Assembly: GCF_017795885.1 (NCBI RefSeq)
Contig: NZ_CP059297.1
Coordinates: 2,919,001-2,983,000 of the forward strand
DNA from: Brevundimonas sp. AJA228-03
GTDB lineage: Bacteria; Pseudomonadota; Alphaproteobacteria; Caulobacterales; Caulobacteraceae
Reading direction: 5' to 3'
Length of the DNA: 64,000 nucleotides
The notes under the pieces were generated by a model. It saw nothing but the letters and a program-made list of their open reading frames with translations, was not told where the DNA came from and ran no database searches. Positions 1 through 8,826 of the stretch are shown here, one piece after another (within the stretch, counting starts at the first letter, position 1; each line of letters starts with the position of its first letter). A program made the position numbers and the translations under genes.

Positions 1-1668
1 GGCCTGGATCTGTACCCCCGCCGACAGGCCCGAAAAGAAGACCGAGAACCGTCGGAAGGCCGCGTCCGCCGCGCCCGTCCGCGCCAGCGCCGTCAGCAGG
101 CGCGGGGCCAGCCGCGTGAACAGCTCGCGCCCCCGGACCGAGCGGGTCGCCGGGATGCGGCCGTGGTGCCAGGACCGGATCGTGTCGGCGACGTTCGAGG
201 GGTCCGGGAACCCCATCCGCTGCAGCGTCGCCAGGGTCTCCGGGTCGTTGTCCACCCCGGTGAACACCAGGCTGCCGAACGGCGAGGACAGTTCCTCCTC
301 CCCCTCGAACAGAGCCCCGTAGCGCCGGTTGACGCCCAGCAGCACCGCCTCGACCCCCGCATCGAAGATCGCCAGGTCGCCCGCCCCCGCCAGGGCCGCG
401 ACGGCCGCGCGGCGGACGGGATCGGCGGGCAGGACGTGGATCTGTTCGTCGTCCAGCATCTGGATCCGGTGTTCCAGACCGCGCAGCTCGACATAGGCGT
501 CGGTCATCCCGGCAGCGACCCCGGCGGGCAGATGGCCCCTGTCGACGAGGGCCGCCAATGCATCGACGGTGCGGGGTTGGCGCAGGCCGGCGTCTCGCCC
601 GCCCAGGATCAGCTGCTGGGTCTGGGCATAGAATTCGATCTCGCGGATGCCGCCGCGCCCCAGCTTCAGGTTCGCCCCGGCCGCCTCCAGCCCCTCGCCG
701 GTCTTGTGGACGTGGATCTGTCGCTTGATCGACTGGATGTCGAGCACGGCCTGATAGTCGAGGCTGCGTCGCCAGACGAAGGGGACCATCTCCTTCAGGA
801 ACGCTGTCGCGGCCTCGAAGTCCCCGCAGATGGCGCGCGCCTTGATGAAGGCGGCCCGCTCCCAGTTCTGGCCGACGCTCTCGTAATAGTCCAGCGCCAT
901 GGGGACGGCCACAACCGGCGGCGTGGACGACGGATCGGGCCGCAGCCGCAGATCGACGCGGAAGACATAGCCGTCTGCGGTGCGCTCGCTCAGCAGGGCC
1001 GCGACCCCTTGGGCCACCCGGTTCATCAGCCCCTGCGCCTCCGTGCCCCCGGCCAGGACGGGGGCCAGCCGCTCGGGATCGAAGAACAGGCTGAGGTCGA
1101 TGTCGGAGGAATAGTTCAGCTCGAAGGCGCCATGCTTGCCCATGGCCAGGCCGAACAGGCCCGGAATGGGCCCGCGCGTGTCGGCGGCGGGGGTCAGCAG
1201 TTTTCCCCGTCGGCGAAGGTCCTCGGCCACGCCGGACAGGGCCGCGCGGCTGGCGACATCCGCGAACCGGCTGAGCGCGCCCGTCACCCGATCCAGATCC
1301 CAGACACCGCCCAGATCGGCGAGCGCCGTCAGAAGATGCAGCTCGGCCTTCAGGTGCCGAAGGGGGGCCCGCATGTCGTCGGCCCCGCCGGTCAGGGCGA
1401 TGGTGCGGGCGATGAGCTCGGCCAGCCGGTCGTCGACCGGATCGGTCAACACAGCCCGCAGGATCGCGGGCCAGCGCCGGGCCAGACCGAACAGATAGGG
1501 CGAGGCGGCGAAGGCCGGGACCAGGGCGGGCCATGCCGCGTCGAACACATCGCCCCATCCGCCTTCGGCCGCCAGCGGGGCCAGCCGGTCCCTCGCCCGC
1601 TCTGCCGCGTTCGCGTCGACCACCGGACCGCACGGTGCGATCCGTCGGCCCAGCGGCAGGTCGCTCAC
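1..1668 (-). CDS. glnE: Bifunctional glutamine synthetase adenylyltransferase/deadenylase, N-terminal part (cut by window edge)
   Basis: GlnE adds or removes AMP on glutamine synthetase in response to PII signalling and so couples nitrogen status to GlnA activity in the cytoplasm. The visible 556 residues carry the N-terminal nucleotidyltransferase domain: the motif ELNYSSDIDLSLFF lies at about residues 183-196 and GRGGIREIEFYAQ at about 330. The family is usually 900-1000 residues, so the C-terminal adenylylating half lies beyond position 1. The start is GTG, overlapping the stop of the upstream sensor kinase by 4 nt (GTGA), which implies translational coupling. A kinase-glnE junction is familiar from other alphaproteobacteria. 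The identification is firm. Only the missing half is unknown. Confidence 0.93.
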   Translation of the reverse strand, partial: MSDLPLGRRIAPCGPVVDANAAERARDRLAPLAAEGGWGDVFDAAWPALVPAFAASPYLFGLARRWPAILRAVLTDPVDDRLAELIARTIALTGGADDMRAPLRHLKAELHLLTALADLGGVWDLDRVTGALSRFADVASRAALSGVAEDLRRRGKLLTPAADTRGPIPGLFGLAMGKHGAFELNYSSDIDLSLFFDPERLAPVLAGGTEAQGLMNRVAQGVAALLSERTADGYVFRVDLRLRPDPSSTPPVVAVPMALDYYESVGQNWERAAFIKARAICGDFEAATAFLKEMVPFVWRRSLDYQAVLDIQSIKRQIHVHKTGEGLEAAGANLKLGRGGIREIEFYAQTQQLILGGRDAGLRQPRTVDALAALVDRGHLPAGVAAGMTDAYVELRGLEHRIQMLDDEQIHVLPADPVRRAAVAALAGAGDLAIFDAGVEAVLLGVNRRYGALFEGEEELSSPFGSLVFTGVDNDPETLATLQRMGFPDPSNVADTIRSWHHGRIPATRSVRGRELFTRLAPRLLTALARTGAADAAFRRFSVFFSGLSAGVQIQA

Positions 1669-3077
1669 GCCACGCTCGCAGGCGGCAGGATCAGGGCGAC
1701 GCGGAGGCCGGGACCGAAGCCGCCGTATTCGCCCGGACCCTCGTCCAGCTGGATGCGGCCCATGTGCGCCTCCATCACGGCACCCACCAGCGACAGGCCC
1801 AGCCCCGATCCGGCCTCGGTGCGGGAGTTGTCCAGCCGCACGAAGCGTTCGATGACCCGACCGCGATCCGCCTCGGGCACGCCCGGTCCGGTGTCGGTGA
1901 CCGAATATTCGATCTCGCCCGAGGAGCGACGACGCGCACGCAGCATCACCGCGCCCCCGACCGGGGTATATTTGATGGCATTATCGATGACGTTGGCCAG
2001 GGCCTGGGCCAGGAAGGGCCGCCCGCCCTCGATCATCAACCCGGTCTCGATCTCGGCGGAGAACTCCAGCCCCTTGTCCTCGGCGGCGGGCTCGTACAGC
2101 TCGGCCATGTCGGCAGCCAGGTCGGCGGCGTCGAACACGGCGGCGTCGGGAATCCGCCCCGCCGCAGCCTGCAGCCGGGCGATGGCCAGGACGGTGTTGA
2201 AGGTCTTCAGTAGGGTATCGGCCTCGTCCAGCGCGATGCCCAGGGCCTCGACGCCCGAAACCTTGCCATTGTCGGCGTCGATCAGGGCGACCTCCAGCTT
2301 GGCCCGCATCCGCGTCAGCGGCGAGCGCAGGTCGTGGGCGATGGCGTCGCCCGCATGCCGGATCGAGGCCATCGACCCCTCCAGCCGGTCCAGCATGTGG
2401 TTCAGGCCGCGCCCCAGCTCGTCCAGCTCGTCGCCCGACGCCTTGACCGGCACACGAGCCTTGAGATCCCCCTCCTCCACGGCCGTGACGACGCGGGTCA
2501 GCCGCGCCATCGACCGTTCAAGATTTCGGCTGATGAGGAGCCCGCCGCTGAGCCCCAGCAGCAGCACCATGCCCATGGCCGCCCACAGCGCCTGGGTCAG
2601 CCGGTTCAGATAGGCCTCGGTATCGCCGAGGCTCTCGCCGACGATCAGGGTCTCGCCACCCGACAACCGTGAGGTCACAGCCCGCACCTGGGGCCGGATC
2701 ACGCGCCCCTCGGCGTCGATGTCGGTGAAGGGGAAGGTGATCCACGCGCCGTCCTGCGCCGTCGGCTCGAAGGGATTAACGCTCAGGCTGCCGGTGATCG
2801 GCATCCCGCTTCGGTCGATCAGCTGGTAGACGAAGGCGTTTCTGCTGATCGAACGATCGATGACCGCCATGTTCAGCGCGTCGATCCCGCGCGTGTCATA
2901 GATGCCCCGCAGGGTCAGCAACTCGCCCGTCACATCCGCCTCAGCCTTGGCCTGCGCCTCCGTCGCCGAGGCGATGTAGACATAGGCCAGGATCGCGCTC
3001 GCCGCCGCCGCGAACAGGGCGAGGAACAGCAGCGTCAGGCGAAAGGGCGTGCGGCGAAAGAGGGAGGGAAGCTGCAT
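1665..3077 (-). CDS. Sensor histidine kinase, OmpR-pair type
   Basis: A 470-residue inner-membrane histidine kinase. It has a first membrane segment at about residues 14-36, a periplasmic sensor loop of about 125 residues, a second segment at 164-183 and a HAMP linker at about 184-236. The phospho-accepting His is H248 in AHDLRSPL. The ATPase domain has NVIDNAIKYTP, DTGPGVP and GSGLGLSLV. It follows its presumed response regulator but is separated from it by 136 bp holding a striking inverted repeat. No clear Shine-Dalgarno precedes the ATG, because the repeat begins only 5 bp upstream. The place downstream of degP and upstream of glnE resembles the FeuPQ-like arrangement of rhizobia. The signal is unknown. 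Confidence 0.9.
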   Translation of the reverse strand: MQLPSLFRRTPFRLTLLFLALFAAAASAILAYVYIASATEAQAKAEADVTGELLTLRGIYDTRGIDALNMAVIDRSISRNAFVYQLIDRSGMPITGSLSVNPFEPTAQDGAWITFPFTDIDAEGRVIRPQVRAVTSRLSGGETLIVGESLGDTEAYLNRLTQALWAAMGMVLLLGLSGGLLISRNLERSMARLTRVVTAVEEGDLKARVPVKASGDELDELGRGLNHMLDRLEGSMASIRHAGDAIAHDLRSPLTRMRAKLEVALIDADNGKVSGVEALGIALDEADTLLKTFNTVLAIARLQAAAGRIPDAAVFDAADLAADMAELYEPAAEDKGLEFSAEIETGLMIEGGRPFLAQALANVIDNAIKYTPVGGAVMLRARRRSSGEIEYSVTDTGPGVPEADRGRVIERFVRLDNSRTEAGSGLGLSLVGAVMEAHMGRIQLDEGPGEYGGFGPGLRVALILPPASVA

Positions 3078-3082
3078 CGCTT

Positions 3083-3210
3083 AGTGGCGAGTGGCGAGTG
3101 GCGAGTGGCGAGAGCGGAAACGAGCAGCAGCGCACCCTTGGACCCGAGCGCAATCAGACCATATCGCCGGCCGCGACCAACTCGCCACTCGCCACTCGCC
3201 ACTCGCCACT
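3083..3210. repeat. Perfect 30-bp inverted repeat built from 7-bp units
   Basis: The left arm 3083-3112 is four tandem copies of AGTGGCG plus AG. The right arm 3181-3210 is its exact reverse complement, four copies of CTCGCCA plus CT. The loop is 68 bp. The element fills most of the gap between the response regulator stop (3214) and the kinase start (3077), so the transcript would carry a very long stem just before the kinase ATG. Confidence 0.95.
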
Positions 3211-3213
3211 GGC

Positions 3214-3885
3214 TCAAGCCTCCAGCCGGTACCCCGCGCCCCGGACCGTCTGCAGCATGGCGCGATCGAAACCCTTGTCGATCTTGGAGCGCAGGCGGCT
3301 GATGTGGACGTCGATGACGTTGGTCTGGGGGTCGAAATGGTATTCCCAGACCTTTTCCAGCAGCATGGTGCGGGTCACCGACTGGCCGGCATGACGCATC
3401 AGGAATTCCAGCAGCTGGAACTCGCGCGGCTGCAGGTCGATCTCGGTCGAGCCGCGATGCACGGTGCGGGCAATCAGGTTCATCTCCAGGTCGCCGACCT
3501 TCAGCACGGTCTGCACCCCGCCCGTCTCGCGGCGGCGCGACAGGGCCTCGACCCGGGCGATCAGCTCTGCGAAGGCATAGGGCTTGACCAGATAGTCGTC
3601 GCCCCCGGCCTTCAGCCCCACGACGCGGTCCTCGACCTCGCCCATGGCCGACAGGAACAGCACCGGGGTCTGGTCGCCGTCCTTCCTCAGGGTCTCGACC
3701 ATGCCGATGCCGTCCAGCCGGGGCATCATCCGGTCGACCACATAGACGTCGTAGTCGCCCTTCTGCGCCTCCAGCAGGCCATAGGCCCCGTCGATGGCGT
3801 GGGACACGGTGTGGCCGCCCTCGGTCAGGCCCCGCACCATTGCCTGGGCCGCCTCGGCGTCGTCCTCGACAACCAGAATTTTCAT
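3214..3885 (-). CDS. OmpR/PhoB-family response regulator
   Basis: A 223-residue two-domain regulator. The receiver domain has the acidic pair ED at residues 7-8, phospho-acceptor D51 in VVDRMMPRLDG and the switch lysine K101 in LVKPYAF. The C-terminal winged helix (about 130-223) has the typical LQPREFQLLEFLMRH and INVxDVHISRLRxK-type segment. It is probably phosphorylated by the kinase encoded downstream at 1665-3077. It lies 88 bp downstream of the degP-like protease, which suggests an envelope-stress theme, as in FeuP- or CpxR-like systems. The target genes cannot be read from the sequence. Confidence 0.92.
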   Translation of the reverse strand: MKILVVEDDAEAAQAMVRGLTEGGHTVSHAIDGAYGLLEAQKGDYDVYVVDRMMPRLDGIGMVETLRKDGDQTPVLFLSAMGEVEDRVVGLKAGGDDYLVKPYAFAELIARVEALSRRRETGGVQTVLKVGDLEMNLIARTVHRGSTEIDLQPREFQLLEFLMRHAGQSVTRTMLLEKVWEYHFDPQTNVIDVHISRLRSKIDKGFDRAMLQTVRGAGYRLEA

Positions 3886-3973
3886 GGCACCGCCCTCCAG
3901 ACGCAGATTCGCCGCCGACGGTAGCCCATCGGCGGCGAACTTGGGAGTTACGGCTTGTTCAGGGTCGGGACGA

Positions 3974-5530
3974 TCACTTGTCCTCGAGTTCCAGCACGAA
4001 CGGCCGGTTGCCCTGCGGAACGCGGAACATCAGCAGCACGCTGTCGCGATTGGCAGTACGCAAGGCCGCGATGACCCCGCGCAGCTCGGCGACGCTGGCC
4101 ACCGGTCGGCCGTTGGCCTGGGTGATGACGGCACCGGCGGGGATCTGGGCCCTCCCCGCCCGCGACGTTGCCGACACCCCGGTCACGACCAGTCCGCGGA
4201 CGCCCTCGTCGATCGAATAGCGAGACCGAAGGGCCTCGGTGATCGGCGCGACCGTCATCCCTTCGATGACTTCCCCTGCCAGAGGTTGCACGCGATCCGG
4301 GCGAACCGTCTGGTCCTCATCGGCTCCGTTCGCCTGGGCATTGACGTCTGCCGGGCGGGTCCCGGACCGGACATTGATCGTCTGGCGACGGCCTTCGCGG
4401 AAGATCTCAAGCCGCAGGACATCGCCCGGCGAGGCCTGTCCCACGCGACGGGTCAGTTCGGTCGAACTCGTGACGGGCTGGCCGTTCAGGGCCACCACGA
4501 CGTCGCTTTCGCGCAGCCCGGCCTCGGCCGCCGGGCCGCCGGGCGTGACCTCGGCGATGAAGGCGCCTTCCTGTTCTGCAGGAAGGCCCAGCGGCTCGCG
4601 ATAGTCTTCCGGCAGGTTCTGGATCTGGACGCCCAGATAGCCGCGCTCTATCGCTCGGCCGCTCATCAACCGATCCGTCACCGACTTGGCGATCGAGGCC
4701 GGAATGGCGAAGCCGATGCCCACCGAGCCGCCGGTCGGTGAGAAGATCGCGGAGTTCACCCCGATCACCCGGCCGTAGATATCGAACGTCGGCCCACCCG
4801 AGTTGCCCCGGTTGATGGCGGCATCGATCTGCAGATAGTCCGTATAGGGCGTCGACCCGTCGCCGATGTCGCGGGCGCGTGCCGAGACGATCCCGGCCGT
4901 GGCGGTGCCGCCCAGGCCGAAGGGGTTGCCCACGGCGATGACCCAGTCGCCGACGCGCGGTTCGGCCGCTTCCTCGAAGCTGACGAATTTGAAGTCCGAT
5001 CCCTCGACCTTCACCACGGCCAGGTCCGTATCCTTATCGCGACCGACCAACCGGGCCTGAAGTTCTCGCCCGTCCGACAGCTTGACCATAATTTTGGTAG
5101 CGTTCTCGACGACGTGATTGTTGGTCACGATGAAGCCGTCGGCCGAGATGAAGAAGCCGGACCCGGCCCCTTGGGCCGTCCGGGGCTCCTCGTCCTCATC
5201 GGGCTGCTGGGTCTCGGGGGCCTGGAAGCCGAAGCCCGGCAGGCCGGGGATGGGGATCATGCCGCCGCGCGGGCGCTCGACCGGGGTCTCGACATCGATC
5301 TGGACCACGGCGGGCGCGACCTGTTCGAAGATGTCGGCAAAGCTGAGCGGCGCGCCCTGCGGCGGGGCGAAGGCCAGGCCCGCTCCGGCCGAGGGGATCA
5401 GGCGTCCGGCGGCGGTCGGCCGTTCGGCCGCATTGGCACCCGGCCAGTCGATCACGCCCCCGGCGGTCGCCGCGGCGGCGAAGGTCAGGCCGACGGCGGC
5501 CCCCAGGATGAATTCCTTGCGTTTCAGCAT
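3974..5530 (-). CDS. degP: Do/DegP-family periplasmic serine endoprotease
   Basis: An HtrA-type protease of 518 residues that degrades or refolds misfolded envelope proteins. The chosen ATG at 5530 starts MLKRKEFILG, followed by a hydrophobic segment that acts as signal sequence or anchor. An in-frame ATG at 5611 would add 27 polar residues and is less likely. The catalytic triad is H139 (TNNHVV), D169 (DKDTDLAVV) and S244 (NRGNSGGPTFD). Two PDZ domains follow, at about 290-375 and 420-510. It sits downstream of ccmH, an order (cycHJKL-degP) known from rhizobia and Caulobacter relatives, and upstream of a two-component pair that may control it. Confidence 0.93.
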   Translation of the reverse strand: MLKRKEFILGAAVGLTFAAAATAGGVIDWPGANAAERPTAAGRLIPSAGAGLAFAPPQGAPLSFADIFEQVAPAVVQIDVETPVERPRGGMIPIPGLPGFGFQAPETQQPDEDEEPRTAQGAGSGFFISADGFIVTNNHVVENATKIMVKLSDGRELQARLVGRDKDTDLAVVKVEGSDFKFVSFEEAAEPRVGDWVIAVGNPFGLGGTATAGIVSARARDIGDGSTPYTDYLQIDAAINRGNSGGPTFDIYGRVIGVNSAIFSPTGGSVGIGFAIPASIAKSVTDRLMSGRAIERGYLGVQIQNLPEDYREPLGLPAEQEGAFIAEVTPGGPAAEAGLRESDVVVALNGQPVTSSTELTRRVGQASPGDVLRLEIFREGRRQTINVRSGTRPADVNAQANGADEDQTVRPDRVQPLAGEVIEGMTVAPITEALRSRYSIDEGVRGLVVTGVSATSRAGRAQIPAGAVITQANGRPVASVAELRGVIAALRTANRDSVLLMFRVPQGNRPFVLELEDK

Positions 5531-5638
5531 CGGTCTCTTGCGATCCTTCAATGGACCCCTTGCGGGTGTCCGTTTCGCCTTTGGATATAGGACGATGGCG
5601 ACTTTCGCCAACCTCCGCTGTTTGACGATTCTACCCGT

Positions 5639-6304
5639 CTAGCGCCCGTCGTGAGGCGCGCTTGCGTCAGGATCGGGGCGAACCGTTTCCGTTTGGAGAA
5701 GATCGGCCAGCCGACGCTCCTCATCAGGCGAAAGCGGTGGGGATTCCACGGTCTGGCGGCGCGTGAAGGCAATCAGCGCCAGCCCGCCCAGCACGACCAG
5801 CATCAGCGGCCCGAACCACAGCAGCCAGGTCCCCTCGCGCACCGGCGGCGTGAACAGGATGTAGTCGCCATACAGCCTGACCAGGTCGGCGCGGACGGCG
5901 GCGTCGGTATCGCCCGAGGCGATCTCCTCGCGGATGCGCTGGCGCATGTCGCCGGCGATGCCCGCCGGGCTGTCGGCGATGGACTCATGCTGGCAGACGA
6001 CGCAGCGCACGTCCTTGAACAGGGCCTGGGCGCGGGCTTCCTGGGCGGCATCGGGCAGGGGCCGGTCGGGTGCCGCGGCGGGCTCGGCGGCCAAGGCGGG
6101 CGCTGTAATCATGCACAGCATAGCAATGATGAGCGAAAGAAGCACCGTCGCTCCCCCTCCGCTCATCCCCGCGAAAGCGGGGACCCAGTGCTTTCGTGGC
6201 GCAGGGTGCGCAGGATCGCGCTCAATAAGGACCTCATGGGAGCCCCTCCCCCACAGGACTGGGTCCCCGCTTTCGCGGGGATGAGCGGAAGTCTCGATGT
6301 TCAT
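5639..6304 (-). CDS. ccmH: Cytochrome c-type biogenesis protein CcmH/CycL, with a repeat-derived N-terminal insert
   Basis: CcmH is a thiol-redox subunit of the cytochrome c maturation system I that handles apocytochrome CXXCH cysteines in the periplasm. The mature part shows the family redox motif VRCVVCQ, then a region ending in a membrane anchor near LLWFGPLMLVVLGGLALIAF. The ATG at 6304 overlaps the ccmF stop (ATGA), so it is the coupled start. From there residues 7-49 are encoded by a 130-bp palindromic repeat (HPRESGDPVL and WVPAFAGM signatures), and only then does the hydrophobic export signal begin. An internal ATG at 6166, inside the repeat, would give a normal signal peptide starting MSGGGATVLLSL. 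Which start is used is open. Confidence 0.88.
   Translation of the reverse strand: MNIETSAHPRESGDPVLWGRGSHEVLIERDPAHPAPRKHWVPAFAGMSGGGATVLLSLIIAMLCMITAPALAAEPAAAPDRPLPDAAQEARAQALFKDVRCVVCQHESIADSPAGIAGDMRQRIREEIASGDTDAAVRADLVRLYGDYILFTPPVREGTWLLWFGPLMLVVLGGLALIAFTRRQTVESPPLSPDEERRLADLLQTETVRPDPDASAPHDGR
6159..6288. repeat. Palindromic dispersed repeat inside the 5' end of ccmH
   Basis: Arms 6159-6189 and 6258-6288 are perfect 31-bp reverse complements, each containing CCCCGCGAAAGCGGGG. Translated, they give the HPRESGDPV and WVPAFAGM peptides that I recall as hallmarks of a palindromic repeat family widespread in alphaproteobacterial genomes. The reading frame stays open through the element, so ccmH is not broken. 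Confidence 0.92.
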
Positions 6305-8295
6305 GTCGCCACCGCCTTCCTGCGCCCTCCGACGGCCAGCCTCAGCCTCCGGTCGAACAGGCTCAGCAGGCCGCCCAGCGCCATGATGAACGGTCCCAGG
6401 AAGATCAGCCGCGCCCACGGATTGACATACACCCGCACCGTCCAGGCGTTCTGGCCCTGGGCCCCCGCGCGGCGCTCGCCCATGACCACATAGACGTCGT
6501 CCAGGCCCCGGAAATCCAGACCGACCTCGGTCGTCGTCTGGCCGCCCGCCGGGAAGAACCGACGCTCGGCGGTGATGGTGCGGGTCTGCGGGCCCGCATC
6601 GACCGGGGCGACCGTCAGCGTGCCCCGCTCGGCCAGATAGTTGGGCCCCTCGACGACCTCGACCTTGTCCAGGGTGACCCGCCATGGCCCGGCGGTCACG
6701 GTCTGGCCGATGGAGACGGGGGCAGCGGCCTCGACCTTGAATCCGGTCTCGATCACGGCCCCCAGGACGAAGACGCCCAGACCGGCATGGGCCAGGGTCA
6801 TGCCCCAGGCCCCCAGCGGCAGGCCCCGCGTGCGGCGCAGGACCTCGGCCAGGGGGGCCTTGAACAGCCGGACCCGCTCGATCACCTCCGCGAGCGCCCC
6901 GAAGATCAGCCAGGCGCCGATAGCGAGACCCCCTGCGGTCAGGGCCTTCTTCGGCTCGAACGCCAGCCAGCCGACGAATCCGGCACCGATGGCCAGGGCT
7001 CCGGCGACGGCCAGACGCTGGATCGCGCCCCGGGCATCGCCCCGCTTCCAGGCCAGCAACGGCCCGGCCGGCAGGATCAGGAAGGCGACCAGCATCAGGG
7101 GCGTGAAGGTCAGGGCGAAATAGGGCGGGCCGACCGAGATGGTCGCGCCGGTCGCGGCCTCCAGGATCAGGGGATAGAGCGTACCCAGCAGGACGGTGAC
7201 GGCCGCGACGGTCAGGAACAGGTTGTTCAGCACCAGCGCGCCCTCGCGGCTGATCGGGGCGAACAGACCGCCGCCCTTCAGCTGGGGTGCCCGCCAGGCG
7301 AACAGGGCGAAAGCGGACCCGGCGGTGAAGCCCAGAATGGCCAGCAACATCATGCCCCGCTCGGGATCGACGGCGAAGGCGTGAACGCTGGTCAGGACGC
7401 CGGAGCGCACCAGGAAGGCACCCAGCATCGACATGCTGAAGGCCAGCAGGGCCAGGAAGACGGTCCAGCCCGCCAGCGCCCCGCGCCGCTCGGTCACCAC
7501 GGCACTGTGAAGCAGGGCGGTGCCCGCCAGCCAGGGCATGAAGCTGGCGTTCTCGACCGGGTCCCAGAACCACCAGCCCCCCCAGCCCAGTTCGTAATAG
7601 GCCCAGAAGGAGCCCAGTGTGATGCCGCCGGTCAGAAAGACCCAGCTGGCCAGGGCCCACGGTCGGACCCAGCGCCCCCAGGCGGGCCAGAAGCCGGAGA
7701 AGGCCTTGCCCTCGATCAGGGCCGCGACCGCCAGCGAGAAGGTCACCGAAAACCCGACATAGCCCATGTAGAGAAGCGGCGGATGGAAGGCGAGTGCCGG
7801 GTCCTGCAGCAACGGGTTCAGCGACGCCCCCTGGATCGGGGCCGGATCCAGCCGGCTGAACGGGTTCGAGGTGAAGACAGCGAAGGCCAGAAACAGGGAG
7901 CCGAGCGCGCCCTGCACGCCGACGGCCGAGGCCTTCAGCCCGAACGGCAGGCCGCGCGCGCGCGTCAGGGCGGCACCGAACACCGTCATGACCAGGCACC
8001 ACAGGACCAGCGAGCCCTCGTGGCTGCCCCAGGCGGCCGCGACCTTGTAGAGCATCGGCTTGTCGGTGTGACTGTTGGAGGCCACATTGGCGACCGAGAA
8101 GTCGGAGGTGGCGAAGGCGAAGATCAGCGCGCCGAACGCCAGCGCCACGGCTCCGGCAGCGGCGAGTGCGGCCCCTTCGGCACCGCCCGCCAGCAGCGGA
8201 CTGCGGCGCGTCCGGCCGACCGCGGACAGCCCCGTCTGCAGCACCGACAGGGCCAGGGCCAGGACCAGGCAGAAGGACCCGAATTCAACGATCAT
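6301..8295 (-). CDS. ccmF: Heme lyase subunit CcmF/CycK
   Basis: A 664-residue multi-spanning inner-membrane protein that, with CcmH and CcmI, ligates heme from CcmE to apocytochrome c. The WWD heme-handling motif is GWGGWWFWDPVEN, in a hydrophobic protein with more than ten membrane segments and a large periplasmic loop near the C-terminus. The ATG at 8295 (MIVEFGSFCL) overlaps the ccmE stop by ATGA, which fixes the start. Nine extra upstream codons in frame are not needed. It is followed by ccmH, again with an ATGA overlap. The order ccmI-ccmE-ccmF-ccmH without ccmG is the cycHJKL arrangement of alphaproteobacteria. Confidence 0.95.
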   Translation of the reverse strand: MIVEFGSFCLVLALALSVLQTGLSAVGRTRRSPLLAGGAEGAALAAAGAVALAFGALIFAFATSDFSVANVASNSHTDKPMLYKVAAAWGSHEGSLVLWCLVMTVFGAALTRARGLPFGLKASAVGVQGALGSLFLAFAVFTSNPFSRLDPAPIQGASLNPLLQDPALAFHPPLLYMGYVGFSVTFSLAVAALIEGKAFSGFWPAWGRWVRPWALASWVFLTGGITLGSFWAYYELGWGGWWFWDPVENASFMPWLAGTALLHSAVVTERRGALAGWTVFLALLAFSMSMLGAFLVRSGVLTSVHAFAVDPERGMMLLAILGFTAGSAFALFAWRAPQLKGGGLFAPISREGALVLNNLFLTVAAVTVLLGTLYPLILEAATGATISVGPPYFALTFTPLMLVAFLILPAGPLLAWKRGDARGAIQRLAVAGALAIGAGFVGWLAFEPKKALTAGGLAIGAWLIFGALAEVIERVRLFKAPLAEVLRRTRGLPLGAWGMTLAHAGLGVFVLGAVIETGFKVEAAAPVSIGQTVTAGPWRVTLDKVEVVEGPNYLAERGTLTVAPVDAGPQTRTITAERRFFPAGGQTTTEVGLDFRGLDDVYVVMGERRAGAQGQNAWTVRVYVNPWARLIFLGPFIMALGGLLSLFDRRLRLAVGGRRKAVAT

Positions 8296-8756
8296 GAGCG
8301 GGCGGGCGTCTCGGGCCGCCATTCGCCGTCGGCCTTCAGGCGGTCCGCGACCTCACGCGGCATATAGCGTTCGTCGTGCTTGGCCAGAACCGTGTCGGCG
8401 TGGAAGGTGCGGTCGGGCTGGAACGACCCTTGCGCCACGACCCCCTGCCCCTCGCGGAACAGGTCGGGCAGGTCGCCGCGATAGACGACGCGGGTGGTCG
8501 CCTTGTTGTCGGTGACGGCGAAGCTGACGTCCGCTCCGTGCATCCGGACGCTGCCGGTCTCGACGAGGCCACCCAGACGGATGACCCGGCCGGTCGGGGC
8601 CTTCTGCTCGGTCACCTCGGACGGCGAGAAGAAGAAGGTCACACTGTCCTGCATGGCCCACAGGGACAGGCCGACGGCCAGAGCCAGCACGGGCGCGGCG
8701 GCCGCCACGACCCATAGACGACGCCGGGCCTTGGGCGATTTGGGAAGCCAGCTCAT
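8292..8756 (-). CDS. ccmE: Cytochrome c maturation heme chaperone CcmE/CycJ
   Basis: A periplasm-facing, membrane-anchored heme chaperone of 154 residues. It starts MSWLPKSPKARRR with one transmembrane segment (about 15-36), then an OB-fold. The covalent heme-binding His is in the conserved LAKHDERYMP near the C-terminus, with the usual Tyr four residues later. The ATG at 8756 fits the family. Longer in-frame extensions upstream encode a non-conserved tail. It lies 70 bp downstream of ccmI and overlaps ccmF. Heme loaded here is passed to CcmF. Confidence 0.95.
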   Translation of the reverse strand: MSWLPKSPKARRRLWVVAAAAPVLALAVGLSLWAMQDSVTFFFSPSEVTEQKAPTGRVIRLGGLVETGSVRMHGADVSFAVTDNKATTRVVYRGDLPDLFREGQGVVAQGSFQPDRTFHADTVLAKHDERYMPREVADRLKADGEWRPETPARS

Positions 8757-8826
8757 GGGTGCGCGAAACCGGTCAGATCGGAACAGGATGCTGCGTATAG
8801 ACCCGCATGCGGGCGGCACCAACGGG

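Noticed and set aside
163..2613. 816-codon plus-strand ORF opposite glnE and the kinase
   Set aside because: It is the antisense frame of two well-supported genes in GC-rich DNA. It contains only Gln/Arg/Gly/Pro-rich filler and no family motif.
3083..3210. CRISPR-like array
   Set aside because: The units are contiguous 7-mers without spacers and no cas gene is near. It is a tandem repeat in inverted arms.
6301..8002. A 787-codon frame that joins a ccmF shadow with ccmH
   Set aside because: Only the part after the ATGA junction at 6304 shows CcmH features; the upstream half is ccmF read in another frame.
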